This document shows positions 12,895 to 25,849 of a stretch of DNA of 64,000 nt, piece by piece. Source of the DNA: Escarpia spicata (taxonomy: Eukaryota; Annelida; Polychaeta; Sabellida; Siboglinidae); contig OZ023206.1 in the NCBI GenBank assembly GCA_963995525.1, forward strand, positions 48,245,585 to 48,309,584. The letters are read 5' to 3'. The notes under the pieces were generated by a model, which was not told the DNA's origin, searched no databases, and saw only the letters and a program-made list of their open reading frames with translations. A program made the position numbers and the translations under genes. The stretch's first letter is position 1. Each line of letters begins with the position of its first letter.

Positions 12895-14589
12895 AAGGGA
12901 TATATATATATGCTGTTTGCAAAATTTAGCTTGACTTTTTTACTATATGGTAACATCTGCAGACATTTTACTGATACTAATGTACTGGTCATATTATTAT
13001 CCGGACAATTATACAGACATGTACATATGGCATAGAAAAGACCATCATAAAAGAAAAATTATGCTAAAAACTGCATACATGATATATTATTATTAACATG
13101 CACACACAATCACCCTCTACCTGACACAATACGCATCGTACATCAATTACAAACATTGAGTAATACGTAAAACAGTGGACTGCGCTTTGTAGAACTTGAA
13201 AAGACTTCCGATGGGAGTGATTTGTTTGTATTAATTTATGGGGTGTAAATGATGCAGCAGAAATAGGAGCTGACTCCATCCGAGCTAAAATGTAAAATTA
13301 CGTTGATTACGTTTGATGATAACTACATGTTTCCCATTGCATACTCTAGTACGTTATTTGCTATTATGCGTTTTTGTCACAGTTTTTTTGTATTTCTGGA
13401 CTACTGGAGTTCCAGTCGGTAATTGTGCGTGGGAAGAAACTATATTTGAAAACGTCAGTTCTAATTGATGGCGGAATGACGTGGTGACGAATGTTTGATC
13501 TGGTATGGCGAGTAGACATGATAGTTTGGCGAACTGACGATCATTTGATTGTGTAGCGCTTAATGGAAGGCCAGAAATCTAGCTACTTTCCTTTTGTTCA
13601 CGAGCGTTTAGTGCAGTTAACATCCTAGTGGCACTGGATTCTTTTGAATAACCGTTAAATACAGCCTGGACGCCGTTCCAGGTGCGCGCTGCATTTCTTG
13701 TTCATCGACTGTCGTGGACAGGAGTTCCCGCAAAATGTACACTTTTTACAATCTACATGCATCTTTTCTTCTTTTTATGTGCTTCATTATATTCACTACT
13801 ACCCGTAGCACCGCGGTTACCGTAACATTGACATTGTGTCGCTACATAAATTAGCTTCATGGAAATTCGTACAGTGATGCTATCGTTACTGTGTGCGTAG
13901 AGTCCTTGTATAAAGATAAAGCTATTCACCTAGACTCCGTGTGCGCGTGTTCGCGACGCCTTGACACATCATCTATTTAACGCTAACCGCGAGGCTACGG
14001 GTAGTCGCTGCCGGTGATGTCGAGTTTTGCTTGAATTCGTTTTGTGAATGTTCATTTGTCATGGGAATGTAAGAGAATTGTTGAGGTAACCTAATAAATG
14101 TATATGTACGTAAGATACGTGAGGAGAAGTTTGTCGGATGAAGGTTGTCATTTTCATGGTTAGGTCCGAAAATACAAGATCGTCGAAGTTGGTTTTAGCT
14201 AATGTCTTCTGTTATTTGTGTTGCTTTCGTTATATCCTCGTTGTGGGGCGCAGCGGCGTATTAGTTACAGCAACGAACTCTCGTTCGATAAATTCTGAAT
14301 TATATTCCTTTTTGTAGCCGTATACTTCCTAGAGAAGTCGACATGATGCTCGATTGGACAGCTCTACTATGGATTCACGTGTGTAGCGTTTTGAACACTC
14401 ACGAGGACTGGACACAACGCTATATAAGACGTTCTCTGCGACGTTCTGGACCAGAACGGAATGACGTATATAGCGGTCATAACTTACTATAGTTGCTACG
14501 TAGTTTCATTGCTTTGTAAAACGTTTGCCTAACATTGCTAGCTACCGCTGCACTGGTGGGATTCACTTCACGGCACGAAATTAACCGAA
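11611..14589. other. Non-coding stretch upstream of the EF-hand gene
   Basis: No coding exon is recognisable. It holds a (TA)n microsatellite at about 12,849-12,892. The last kilobase may contain the promoter of the EF-hand gene, but I see no clear TATA box. Confidence 0.5.
12849..12892. repeat. (TA)n microsatellite
   Basis: About 22 uninterrupted TA units, with shorter TA runs on both sides. Confidence 0.95.
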
Positions 14590-14968
14590 ATGGCAGAGAC
14601 TCATTCTACCGAGACGGCAATGATCGAAGATCTTAAGAATACCGCAGTCAGTTTGTTTACAGACGAACAGATTGCAGGTACAGACGCTTGTGTGGGACGA
14701 ATCTCATGAACGTATCTGCGTACTGCGTACTGCGTACTGCGTACTGCTTAGATGAATACAGGCATTATGACCGATTGATTTGTATCATGTCTGTGGTATA
14801 CCGAAACAAGCCTAAGTTGCAGTCCATGATCACTAGGTTGTGAAACGCTTTCTTCTGCTTTGTCACATTTACCTTAATTTTTTCATCTTTGTTTTAATAA
14901 TAATAATACTAGTACTAATACTACTGCTGCTGCTGCTACTACTTTGCTACTACTACCACTACAACTAT

Positions 14969-15016
<48 letters not shown>

Positions 15017-16446
15017 AAATAGTAATAATGTTATTAAGCGTTGTCATTGTCGTGTACATAGCAAAATTCGTCTACAAATGGGTGGAATTACTAAGCAGCT
15101 AAGGAGGAGATGCTATGCTTTCATCTTTGGAACATCCATTTTAACTGTTTTCTCTTTGTTCTTCTCTCCTCGTTGTATACCTTTGTGAGCCAGAGATCCG
15201 GAAGGTGTTCATGATCTTGGACCAACAAGTGACCCAGACGATCCCTATTGACTGTGTACCCTTGGCTCTGCGCGCTGTTGGACGTTTACCGACAGAAGCA
15301 CAGACGCAGAAGATTCTTGACGAGTTCGGGGACACGGCACTACGTGAGGAGCTTTGAAAAAACACAGCGAACTATCGACCCGGCAGGGAAGCTAATAATC
15401 GTCTTGACAGAATGCTGAAGTTAACCTGAGCCAGTCATCTCGTTGCCTTTCAACATTCGACTGTGTGAAGGTGCGCAAGTGGTTACATTTTAGGTAGAAG
15501 TAGAAGTAATTATGTGAATAAGCTGCTCATGAGAATAAACGAACGGGACATTATATTGTGATTTCCATTAGTTGCGACTTTGGTGTGGGGCGCGGGCGTG
15601 CACGCATCATGGTTCTCTCAACACGGCACGACCGGCAGATAGTTCTTGGACGACGTGTAGCTGTGTAGCTGATTTAGTGAACTTCCGATTGTCATTGTCA
15701 GGGGTATTGTAAACAAATCCATGGCTTGCGATTGAGTACTATCAAATTAATTACGAAATATGCCTAAAGGAATGCGGTATAAAAACACTAGAGACCAGGA
15801 CGATAAGGGAAGGTCAGATAGAATTGCACAGATATTGAATGGTTAGAGTATAAACAAATATTGATAGTAGTATTTCTTGTAAGTTATGACAGATAGAAGG
15901 CTAGGGAACATTAAGTAACCGTAGCGAAGAAACAGGGGATTATAAATGAATGGGAAGAGTTGCACAATACAAACCCGACAAAATACCTCAGAAGGGCAGA
16001 ATACACATATATAAAAAGTTGGACTCTGGAAAAGCCAAGGCCATACACATACCCCACCCCTCCTCACAAACACCTACACGCGCGCGAACACACACATATA
16101 AACACACACGTAGACATACATACACGCATGCACGCACGCACACTCGCTCGCACGCATGACCGACATGCTTTAGCACAACAGTCACTTAAAATGAAACTCT
16201 TTTGTGCAGTGGACTTCGCGCAGTTCTGCGCGTTGATATATCGAGATCGATGGGGCATGCTGGGATCGGAAGAAGAGCTCCGGTCGAGCATTGTAAACGG
16301 TTTCGATCCGTGACACACGGGCCGTCTCAACAAGAAGTGGTTCATTTACCAGATGACGACCATTGGAGACAAACTGACGCAAGAGGAATTCAAAGAAATG
16401 CTCTTTCACTTTGACATTGACGGCGAGGGTGAAATCGAATACGAAG
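14590..16446 (+). CDS. EF-hand (calmodulin-like) protein, three exons with an in-frame TGA
   Basis: Exon 1 (14,590-14,677) starts at ATGGCAGAG and ends at a GTACAG donor in phase 1 after TDEQIA. Exon 2 (15,194-15,343) follows an AG acceptor and encodes EIRKVFMILD..LALRAVGRLPTEAQTQKILDEF, the usual layout of a calmodulin-type first EF-hand; its likely donor is GTGAGG. Exon 3 (16,210-16,446) follows TTTTGTGCAG, again in phase 1, and reads DFAQFCALIYRD, then GDKLTQEEFKEML and FDIDGEGEIEYE, a final calcium-loop-like motif, before a GTAAGA donor. Loops 1 and 2 lack several acidic ligands. A TGA at 16,311-16,313 interrupts exon 3 in frame, so this is a pseudogene, a null allele or a sequence error. 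The last exon is not identified. EFCAB2-like or other flagellar EF-hand proteins are possible relatives. Confidence 0.62.
14925..15018. repeat. (CTA)n trinucleotide repeat
   Basis: A run of CTG then CTA units inside intron 1 of the EF-hand gene, nearly perfect from about 14,970. Confidence 0.9.
16075..16160. repeat. CA/CG-rich low-complexity tract
   Basis: Irregular CACA, CGCG and CACGCA units in the last intron before exon 3 of the EF-hand gene. The open frames across it are composition artefacts. Confidence 0.7.
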
Positions 16447-16459
16447 GTAAGACAAGTGG

Positions 16460-16830
16460 GATTCTGGGTAGATCAGTGCTATTGCATAACTGTGAAACGT
16501 GGAAAGTAAAAGATATGGAAAACCGAAAACTAATTACATTCCGTTTCATGTGTTTAAGAAGGATACTGAATGTTACATGGTCAGTGGTGACATTAAACAA
16601 AGACATCCAGACAATTACAGCAGACGAGTGTGAAAACAAAACCAAGTCAAATAAAAATGTGCATGTATTGAGCATTTGCTCAGGAAACATGAAAGCAGCC
16701 AGTGACTGACAACAAAACCATGGATATTCGAAGGACTGATGGAATTGGTTAGCAGAAAATAACATGGCAAACATAGTGTTTTACATCGGATGGCATACGG
16801 ATGCTTATCGATTGTTAAAGATATTACTCG
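16460..16830 (+). mobile_element. LINE fragment (RTE-type RT carboxyl end)
   Basis: Just after the exon 3 donor, the plus frame reads NCETWKVKD then FMCLRRILNVTW, matching the conserved CETW...CLRRIL region after the reverse transcriptase of RTE-like non-LTR elements. It then runs into stops. It is a short dead fragment sitting in the intron. Confidence 0.6.
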
Positions 16831-16849
16831 TGCCATCAATGATTATTCA

Positions 16850-17700
16850 GTGCAACGTGGACCGTCCGTAGATCAGTTGGAATCGTTTTACATAACATGC
16901 TGTGCGAAATACTGCTCACATTTACATTAAAGCAAACATTCTATATGAATAATAAAATAAAAACGTATACAGTCTCCGTTTGTGAGTGTTTGTCCAGGAG
17001 AATAAACATTTTTATTAATGCACTTAAATATTGTTCCAGCTTTCTATGTGGATAATCTATCTCCAGGCAACTGTTCAAATGTAGATATGAAGGAATAACA
17101 CACATTACATTTTTCTTTTTTAGAAATTATACAAAGGCTTCTTGAGTGAGAACGCCAGTCACCAAGTGAAAAGTCGACACCCGTGTCCACACGGACGTCT
17201 GTCGGAAGACATGATTTATTTAGATTTATTAAGGTCACTATTGGCTGCATATTAACAGGAAATACTATACTATTAGATATAGTAGAACATCAAAACATTC
17301 CCCCTATTTCTTTAGCGTTTCCCATATAATCAAACACCCCTATAGTTTAGCATGGAACACTAATCGGCGAATAAGTTTGCTCTTTGGCCTTGCCCGTAGC
17401 GAAATCTTATATACCCAACTGAAAAAGTGTTTTGAGCTTATGTTTATAACACTCGAGTTAGCGTGAAAATAAATCGTTTCCTGGAAACGACAAGTTATAT
17501 TTGAGTCCAAATTTGATTAAGAACACAACGAACCGTGGATACGTTACCTGGAAATCGGGGTCACCACGTTATTGGGTAGAAGAAGAACATGTTATGACAT
17601 GACTAAGTGATAAATGCGATTCGTAGTTTATAATAAAACGATGTACAGACGTTGATTAAAACACTGTAGAGTGTTTCGAACCGAGTTTCAAAACACTAGC
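16850..17700. other. Non-coding stretch
   Basis: AT-rich, with only short unsupported open frames. I see no gene or transposon boundary. Confidence 0.5.
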
Positions 17701-17719
17701 ATAATGATTTTACGGTTGA

Positions 17720-18880
17720 GGGTATTTAACTTCCTGCACCGTAAGATGAAGAAAGGTCAGGCTGCAGGCATTGATGAAGTGCAAGTGGAGATGCAGGTGG
17801 TGGCTTGATGGACAAACAAAGTTTACTGAACACGTGCTTGAAAGAGGGAAAGATCTCAGAAGAGTGAAGAACGACACCATGGAAAAGGAAGAGAGACGCA
17901 CGACCCTGGGAAATACAGAGTCATTACTTTGTTGAGTCATATGATGAAGATGCTGAAAAGAATCCTGGATGACAGAATAAGTGCAGTAGTGGAAGGGGAA
18001 ATCGGTGAAGAACAGTAGGGGTTTAGAAGAGGAACAGGAACACCTGACAAAATATTTGCCCTAAGGCAGTTAGTGGAAAAGAAATTGGAGGGACAGAAGA
18101 TATGGCAGTAGGATTCATAGACCTGGATAAAGCATATAATACCTTGCAACAGAGATGGCGATGACGACAATGAGGCAGATGGGGGTCCCAGGGGCAGAGG
18201 TCAGGATGGTTGAAGGGACATATTAAAAACAAAGAGCCGGGTGTTGTGTGGACCGATAGTGTCATGAGAGTTTGATGTGTATGTTGGCCAAAGGTAGGGG
18301 AGCGCCCTGAACCCACTGTTGTTTATCGCATTGGTGGAACTGATAAGTAGTAAGACTGGTATGAGGGACATCCTTCGGAAGCTACTGAATGCAGACGATC
18401 TGGCAGTGGTAGTGGACGGGGAAGGAAACATATCTCTAAGAACAACTGACAGAGTGGAAGGATATATTCAGCAGGCATGGAATCAAAGTTGGATACGACA
18501 GAGGAATATGGGTGGGGCAGCAAACCAAAGTGCTGAGTGGAAATACACCCTAAGGGGAAGAAATTAAAACAAAGAGACAGGTTTATATACCTGGATGGAG
18601 TGATATGCGGGAACGGGAATTCAGACATCGAAATTCGTAGGAGGATCAAGGCAGGGGCAAACCTTGAAGGAAAGTCGAAGGTCTGATGAGAGACACGCGC
18701 ATATCACGAAAACACAACGGGAATATAGTATACTTATGTGATATCTCGACGTACCTGTATGGTTTAGAAACTATAGCACAGGCAGAGAAGCAACAAGAGA
18801 AGGTGCAGGTTCCGTGAAAACAACTGGTTACGAAGAATTGTGGGAGTGAGAAGAACTGATGGGCGAAGAATGGAAGAGCT
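17720..18880 (+). mobile_element. Decayed non-LTR reverse transcriptase
   Basis: In shifting plus-strand frames the block gives KKGQAAGIDE, EGKISEEWR, KYRVITLLSHMMKMLKRILD, GEEQ.GFRRGTG, FIDLDKAYN (motif A), then NADDLAVVVDGEG (motif C with Asn for the usual Tyr), and RFIYLDGVICGNG. The order is that of a LINE reverse transcriptase. Many stops and shifts make it dead. Clade uncertain. Confidence 0.7.
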
Positions 18881-18914
18881 GAGGGAGGCGGTTGGAGTAA
18901 ATGCAGCTTTGGGC

Positions 18915-19410
18915 GCTTCCTTGAACAATAACATTACACTTTTTGATCGGAGACAGCAATTTGTGTTGATGGGTCCATAAGTTTGTTGTCACTCCCTCTT
19001 TAAATACAAAAAGTTGTGTCACTACATTTTCCCAGGGGTGTGGTACAGACCACATAAATGTGCCAACTGTTTTTTGTTGCTTCATTAAACAATAATATTT
19101 CGGTTTTCGATTGGAGTTAGCCAATTGTTTGGGTTGGTCAATCGTTTGTACCCATTATTGGGCGGATATACGCCGTTTACTACATTTTTTTCATTGGATT
19201 ATACGGGGCATACCAAATAAAAGCACCATTTTGTTTTCTTGCTGCTTCCAACAACAGGATTACAATGTTTGATCAGAATTAGCAAATGTTTCGGGTGGGT
19301 CCATAGTTTATCACCCCCCGTTAAACCCTTACCCCTGTGTCTTTTTATTACACATTCCCATGATATATAAGTAAAATCTGAAAGGAATAGTAAAAAGCAG
19401 TGTAGGAGAA
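18915..19410. repeat. Diverged tandem repeat, about 165 bp x 3
   Basis: Similar blocks begin at 18,915 (GCTTCCTTGAACAATAAC), 19,079 (GCTTCATTAAACAATAAT) and 19,244 (GCTTCCAACAACAGGATT). Each continues with a TTTGATCGG/TTCGATTGG/TTTGATCAG segment and a GGGTCCATAAGTTT-like or GTTGGTC segment. Spacing is 164-165 bp. Divergence is high. Confidence 0.6.
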
Positions 19411-19499
19411 ATTTCCACAGAGGAAGGAATAAGGACATGAGGAAATATTTAGCAAAAATATACTGGAATAACACACTGAAAATTAAGACAGCAACATAA

Positions 19500-19882
19500 T
19501 GCTGGAATATATTAAAGAGTTAAATTAAGTGCATAGTCGATAAATTTGTACCCTTCAAAAACAAGGCAAACGGTCCAAAAAGAAACACTCATCGAAAGAA
19601 GCCATTAGACAAATTAAGTATAAACAAATGATGTGGAAGTCACATAGATGTACTGGAAATTATGAAGACTACACCAGTTATAAAGAAGCACTTAACCAAG
19701 CTAGAGCTAAAATTAGAAATTCAAAGAGATGCTATGAACAACACTTAGATAGTAATATAAAACATAACAGCAAGAGTTTTTATGAGTATGTTCGAAGCAA
19801 ACAGAAAGTTCAAGATAAGGTCGGTCTTGTAGAAGATAGTGCTAAAAATATAATATTCTTAATGGCAGCTACAAAGCAATAA
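19500..19882 (+). mobile_element. LINE fragment (endonuclease-RT linker, CR1-like)
   Basis: The plus frame has KQMMWKSHRCTG, YKEALNQARAKIRNSKRCYE and KSFYEYVRSKQKVQDKVG, the conserved linker between endonuclease and reverse transcriptase in CR1-like LINEs. Neither domain itself is present. Confidence 0.7.
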
Positions 19883-19899
19883 AAGCAGCCTATATCGTT

Positions 19900-20800
19900 G
19901 CATAATTACCAACACCTTTAGGCCAATAAATGTTTTTACTGGGAGGCCTCTAAATGCAAGGGAACTGTATGGGGTATGCAATCAAATATACAGACTACAG
20001 CAAGTTACGGATTAGTTATTACTTGACTGTTCTGTGCCCAAAGTTATGATTATGTATAAATACAAGAGCCACTGTCTGTATCATTTGAATTCGTGTATGG
20101 GTGAATATTTGTAATTTGACAAAACAAAAATTAAGTTTGCTGGTTTCCTAAAAAGTCAAACAATTTAATAAATGTTGTTTGTACATCATTGTATAATATA
20201 TGTAGTACCGTACATAAAATTGTCCATGTCCACGCCTTATCCTACAAATTGGGATTCAGGTAAAATAAACTGTTGAGACACATACATTGTACTCGCTAGT
20301 GTCATTAATGTCACGTGCTTATCTTTTACCATATAGTTCATGCAATTCAATCTTTGTGAACACTGTTTTTTTTCTTTAGACTTTTGATCAAATTGTAGGC
20401 ATACAGCAATATTTTGCCTAATTAAACATATGTTCAGTCATTGTATTTGTAGGCCAGCGTGACGCCAATGACAAATGATGACACAAGTATGTTGCTAATG
20501 ACATATGACGCAAATTAATGACTTTTCGGATAGTATTTTATTCACAAGACTGAAACGTGTAATTAATCGCAACTGTTTCATCTTAGGATCGGTCAGACAC
20601 GCCGAATACATTTTCTGACGATTCAGGGAAAATGTTTCATTTTGCTTGCCAGATCTAGATGCCGTTCTCTTATGACACACACCGAGAGGGCAATTGTGAA
20701 CAGTTCAAAAACGGAGATATTATACAAAAACTAATCAATCTATCTACACACGGTCTTCCCGCGTAAATGCACACGTCATACGTAAACATCTTGCGATATA
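19900..20800. other. Non-coding stretch
   Basis: No coding or repeat signal that I can support. From about 20,820 it becomes similar to the flank of the second zinc-finger locus. Confidence 0.45.
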
Positions 20801-20824
20801 TTTAACATGGAAAATGTTATATTA

Positions 20825-22830
20825 CAAGTTCTTTTGTTTTTTACCACAAGATTTAAGTTTATCAAGTTGTGTACTCGATTGTAAACATATTGTATTGTTT
20901 TTAGTACGATTATTCCTGTTTCTTCAAAATACATTTTCCCAGTCATCCACACTGTTCTTTACACTCCATTGTTTGTGCTTAGCCTATTTCAAAGGATGTC
21001 TGATGGTGTTACTTACTTTTGTTTTGTTTCAGGACTAACAAATGTTTGTGACAGAACTGTCAACAATAAAATAACAAAGCTACAAAAACTCGCGGGTATT
21101 GACACCAACAACTGTCACGTTGTGTGCAACAACACGACATAGGACATCGAGGCACGTCACACAGTGTCAACACAAATAAGAGAAAACATGTGACTGAATG
21201 ATTCATGTCGCAATATTTAGCGTTTATGCAGACACCAACTCCCTGTGACGGGGAAACATTCAAGTGTGACAGTTGTGCAGCAAATGTAAAGGTTCGTTTG
21301 CTTTCTCAGACAGTTCAGAAAACTCTGACACACGTGGAAGACATTGTTTTCCGAGGAACGGTTTAAAGTTGCACATTGAGACAGATTTTTTAATGTAACA
21401 ACAGTAAAAAATGTTTTAACAACGTTGTTTTTAAACTATGTTGCTCCACCTTGGTAGACACTATGAATGGTGAGAATTTCTTCAGACGTGATGTACACTA
21501 GTGATAACACGTATATGTGCTTGTAGCAAAAAGTGCATTAAGGATAACAGCACAGTACAAAGTAATGTGTTTATAAAAAGTTTAAAAACAAATATAGTTT
21601 AGTTATGTCTGTGAATGAGCACACTGGTAGTGTAGAGAAACGATTCAAATGTGACACATGTGGTGCACAGTTCTCAAAAAGTCGAAATCTGAAAACGCAT
21701 GTCCGTATACACACTGGGAAAAAACCCTTCAAATGCTATACCAGTGGTCACAATTCTCACAAAGTGGAAATCTGCAGACGCATGTCGGTATCCACACCGG
21801 GGAGAAACCTTACAACTGTGATACGTTTGGTGCAAGGCTTTCAGAAGGTTTGTTTGAAGATGCATGTACGTATCCACACCGGGGAGAAACCCTACAGATG
21901 TGATACCTGTGGTGCACAGTTCCCAGAAAGTGGTAATTTAAATAAACATGTCGGAATACATACAGAGAAAAACCCTATAGATGTGATACCTGTGGTACAC
22001 AGTTATCTGGAAGTGGAAATCTGAAGACGCATGTCCGCACACACACCGGGGAGAAACCTTACACGTGTGATACGTGCGGTGCACAGTTCTCAAAACGTGG
22101 TCATTTGAAGACGCATGTCAATATCCACACCGGGGAGAAACCTTATAAAAAGGTGATACCTGTGGTGCACGATTCTCAGAAAGTGGAAATCTGAAGACGA
22201 ATGTCCGTATCCATACGGGGGAGAATCCCTACATATGTCATATCTGTGGTGCTCAGTTCTCCGCAAGTGGAATTCTGAAGAAGCAAATTCCGTATCCACA
22301 CCGTGCAGAAACAAATGCGGGGCACAATTAGCATATAGTATCAATTTGAAATCACGTGGCAGTTCTCATAATGAAGCTGAGCCGAGGTGATGCGTGTGGC
22401 TTCCTGTTCACAAGTGGCAATTTTAAGTCAGACATGTGCACTGGCAATGTTAACACACGATTGAGATAAAACATATGTGGGTGCTCAGTCATTTTTAAAG
22501 AATGGTTCAGGAAAGAAACGTGTTGACATTCGCACAACACTTTTAAGATGTGATAAGTGTGGACATCAGATCGGAAACAGTAGTATGTTAAATATGATTT
22601 TTTTTTGTGGATACTTGTACCGATGTGAAATGATTGAAATGCGACACATGTAGAAAACAGTATTCGGGTCTGTGATTTTCACAATAAAAATGCTTCTTTG
22701 GATATGTTCCTGGACAATGTTGTCAAACAGGGTAATTGATAATGCATAGGCCCACCAGAATAAAGTTGTGTTTTCGGCAACCCGATGGACCCTATTAAAA
22801 GGTAGCTGGGCGTAAAGTTGTCTATATCAT
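20825..22830 (+). pseudogene. C2H2 zinc-finger gene copy, frameshifted
   Basis: This locus is a diverged paralogue of 47,900-50,950, including its 5' flank (ACTCGATTGTAAACATATTG, a TTGTTTCAG acceptor near 21,030) and 3' flank (GTGTTTTCGGCAACCCG near 22,775). The main frame starts at ATG 21,605. Finger 1 is intact ([15 protein letters not shown]). After it, fingers lie in different frames: about 21,730-21,890 shifted, 21,895-21,955 intact, then more shifts, with further fingers to about 22,290 (YICHICGAQF). Around eight finger units remain. With several indels it can encode only a short product. The original would have been a DNA-binding nuclear protein; its target is unknown. Confidence 0.8.
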
Positions 22831-22835
22831 TATTA

Positions 22836-25020
22836 TTATATAGCATTTATAGAGCGCCGTGTGTCCGGATATCAAATCTGCACAAAGGCGCTGACAATCG
22901 TAGAGTGTAAATAAAAATGCATTAAATGACCTAAGACATATTAAATATAAATATTAAATACAAAGGTAAAATAAAATGATTTAAAAGTAGCATATAAAAA
23001 TTACATGAAATGTCAGTTAAATAAACCTGAATAAAAATAAATAAATATATATATTTACAAGTGGATATACATATATAAATTAAATGCATTAGCCGTTTAA
23101 ATACCTAAAATAAATAAGGTGCTTAAAATGTATACAATAAATACATATAATAGGCTAATTAAAAAATAATAACCGCATCCTAAGTACCTAACCGAATGTC
23201 AACATTGCATAAATGTCACTTGCGGATTACAAAGTTCTTTGAAGGCCTGTCGAAATAAATATATCGTTAAGTTCTGGATCAAGACCATTCCTCTTTAACA
23301 GCGGTGTTACTACGACATGTTTCATGGCGACAGGTCGTAATACCGACACGATGGACATGTTAACAATGCTGGTTAGCATTGGTCCAAGAATGTCAATGTT
23401 AGATTTAAGCATGCTTCCAGAAATGTCGTCAATGCTGGAAGAAGATTTGCTGGATGTCTTCTCAACCAGACCGTATATGGCGGTGACTCGTCGTTGATCG
23501 TCGCACAATGGTTTTCAATACGGCATTCGAAGTCGTGTAGGAATGCGGGCAGTTGTCATTGCGAGCGTGCAGTCACCAGCCGTGTACTGATATCAGCGAT
23601 CTTATCTGTGAAATAAGAGAACAATCGCTCAGCTAGCGCATCCGGTCGTCGTCGCATTCGGGGAGCACAGGCGTACTAGTACGACCCATCAAATTGTTCG
23701 TGATGCGATACATTGCTTTGGTATCGTGAGATGTAGCTTCGATTTCAGCACCTTAATATGCAGATTTGGTTGTGGCGATGCTCTGCTTAAATGCTTCACG
23801 CAAGTCAGTGTAAATTTCACGATGGACAGCTAGCCACTTGCGCTCTGCTCGTCGCACTTGCTGTCTCATCAGCTGTAAGTTGTCAGTACGACATGGTTGT
23901 CTTGGACGCACGTTTATTAATCGTTGGATGACTGGTGCACGTATGTCAATTACCGTTCGAAGTTCATCATTATACTGTTCAAACAGACTCTCAATGTTGT
24001 CGGCGGAGTTTATAATCAGTGGGAAAGCGCGTAAGTCGCATTGACACTGCTGCATGTTGATTGCAGCGTATTTACGATAAATCACTTCCTTAAGCTCTGG
24101 TCGTGGCTTAGATGAAACCAACTTTCACATGATGATGTGGTGGTCTGTGAGCAAGGACTCCACCGACACGTCAGTCACAATAGAGCTATTCACCGAGGTG
24201 ATAACGAGGTCGAGAATGTTACCCAGGCAGTGTGTTACTGATATCACATGTTGTTTAGGTTTACATCGTTCAATTAAGCCACGTGCATCTTTGTCGTCAT
24301 CGTTTCCATAGCAAACATTGAAGTCATCGGGTATGACGATAGCGGTATTTCGAAGCGCATTTAAGACATTCGCCGAATTCTACGAGGAATTGGCGAAAGG
24401 ACTTCGACTTGCGACCAGACAATGGTGGTCGATAACTTACAAAGTCACGTGCCAATGCCGTAACTCTCGTCCCGCGTAACACCACTTCAAGGCATTCGAA
24501 AGATTCCGCGGGCCATGGTCTGGATTGGGAAAGGTGGAAGGACATCATAAAATACCCCAACTCCCCCACCCCGTCGATTGCTCTGCGGGAGATGTTCAAA
24601 ATTGTAACCGTGAGGGACCATCGTAGAAGTGACAATCTCATTATTACTGTACAACCACGTCTCTGTCAGGCACAGAATGTCGATGTAATTTTCACATAAT
24701 TGTAGTCTGTGACAAAGTCTACTTTGTTACGTTCAACAGCCCAATCGTAGCAGTAGCTGGGCTGTCAAACGTAAGTCGAATCAGATTCTGCATGAAGATG
24801 TTACGTCTCGCGGTAAACGTGGAGGGAGGCGGTGGATAATTAGCACAGTAATTGGTCTTTGCTTTGATATCCCTGCCCTACAGCCCTTGCCAGTCCGACC
24901 ATTGTTCAAGCGTCCAAGTGGTCCAAGTTGTACCACACAAGCGTCTAGTGTAAGGTGAATTCTGGTCACAATCGCGCGTCCAATCCGCAGTAGGTCAGTT
25001 CGATAGTCCGCTACCATGCT
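22836..25020 (-). mobile_element. LINE, internally truncated
   Basis: On the minus strand, 24,641-24,330 gives endonuclease pieces (NISRRAIDGVGELG, PWPAESFECLEVVLRGTRV). 24,121-23,753 gives the linker (KPRPELKEVIYRKYAAIN, RRAERKWLAVHREIY). 23,508-23,227 gives the amino end of the reverse transcriptase (IDDISGSMLKSNIDILGPML, AMKHVVVTPLLKRNGLDP). The rest of the RT is missing and the sequence passes to a 3' UTR ending GGCGCTCTATAAATGC with an AAT-rich tail at 22,836. The same 3' UTR ends the element at 51,905. It inserted next to the 3' flank of the zinc-finger copy. Confidence 0.82.
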
Positions 25021-25035
25021 ATGAAGAATGGCTGT

Positions 25036-25835
25036 GCAGTGGTCCTGTTGTTGCCGTCACGCCTCAAACAGAGGGTCACAGCTCCCTGGGCCAGGGATCG
25101 TTTGGCAATTTCAAAGGTCTCTTCTGATGGCATTGTCATTGTGCAATTGGGGATCATTACTTTTTGCTTAAGACATGATCAACCATGTTTTGGAGAAGTG
25201 TTGACAAACTGACATTTATATTGTAAAGGATATTATCTTGAAGCTGAAAGGTGGGAGTTTGTAAACAAGATATACCCTGGAATCAAATGGCCTGAATTCG
25301 CACCGTTTTAAGAACTTGTGAATGGACACGATCTCTGTTCATTATATATTTCTATTCTACACACAAGTTGATTAGCTGACAATGTTGCCGTCATCAGAGA
25401 GGAAATCTAGCTTTTACCAGTATCACAGAAAAAAGTAAACTTCTCTTAACTTGGCCAGAACATGGTTGAGAATTACAACAGACCTGCCTGATTGATATTT
25501 CCGACTGCTCAAATCTCAGTGGAAATTCTTGAAAATAGGTTTCTTTTTTGAAAAGTTCAAAACCATAACTCATAAAATTGGAGGCGCAAGATTGATTTTG
25601 GTATCTTTGTCATGTTGTAAACAATATTATAACTCAGAGTTTGTAAGATAATTGTGTGAAACACTGGGTCAAACATATAGACTAGTACTAAGTGGCCCAT
25701 TCAATGTCCCGCTGACATCTACACCTGATAACTTCTCAGACAGAGTTTCTGCGACTCCAGCAACAATCAGGTGGAATGGTGAATTTCTAATATGACTCTG
25801 TAACAATAATGGCTCAAACAAGTTTGAGAACCACT
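25036..25835 (+). mobile_element. Non-autonomous hAT-like element (copy 1)
   Basis: The right end reads GTTTGAGAACCACTG (25,822-25,836), the inverted complement of the left end of the second copy at 63,272 (CAGTGGTTCTCAAAC). The interior matches that copy from TCAAACAGAG (25,064) onward: TCACAGCTCCCTGGG, GTCTCTTCTGATGGCATTG, AGAGAGGAAATCTAGC. The left terminal repeat appears disrupted. No open frame, so it would need a transposase in trans. Confidence 0.75.
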
Positions 25836-25849
25836 GGACTAGGCTACAG

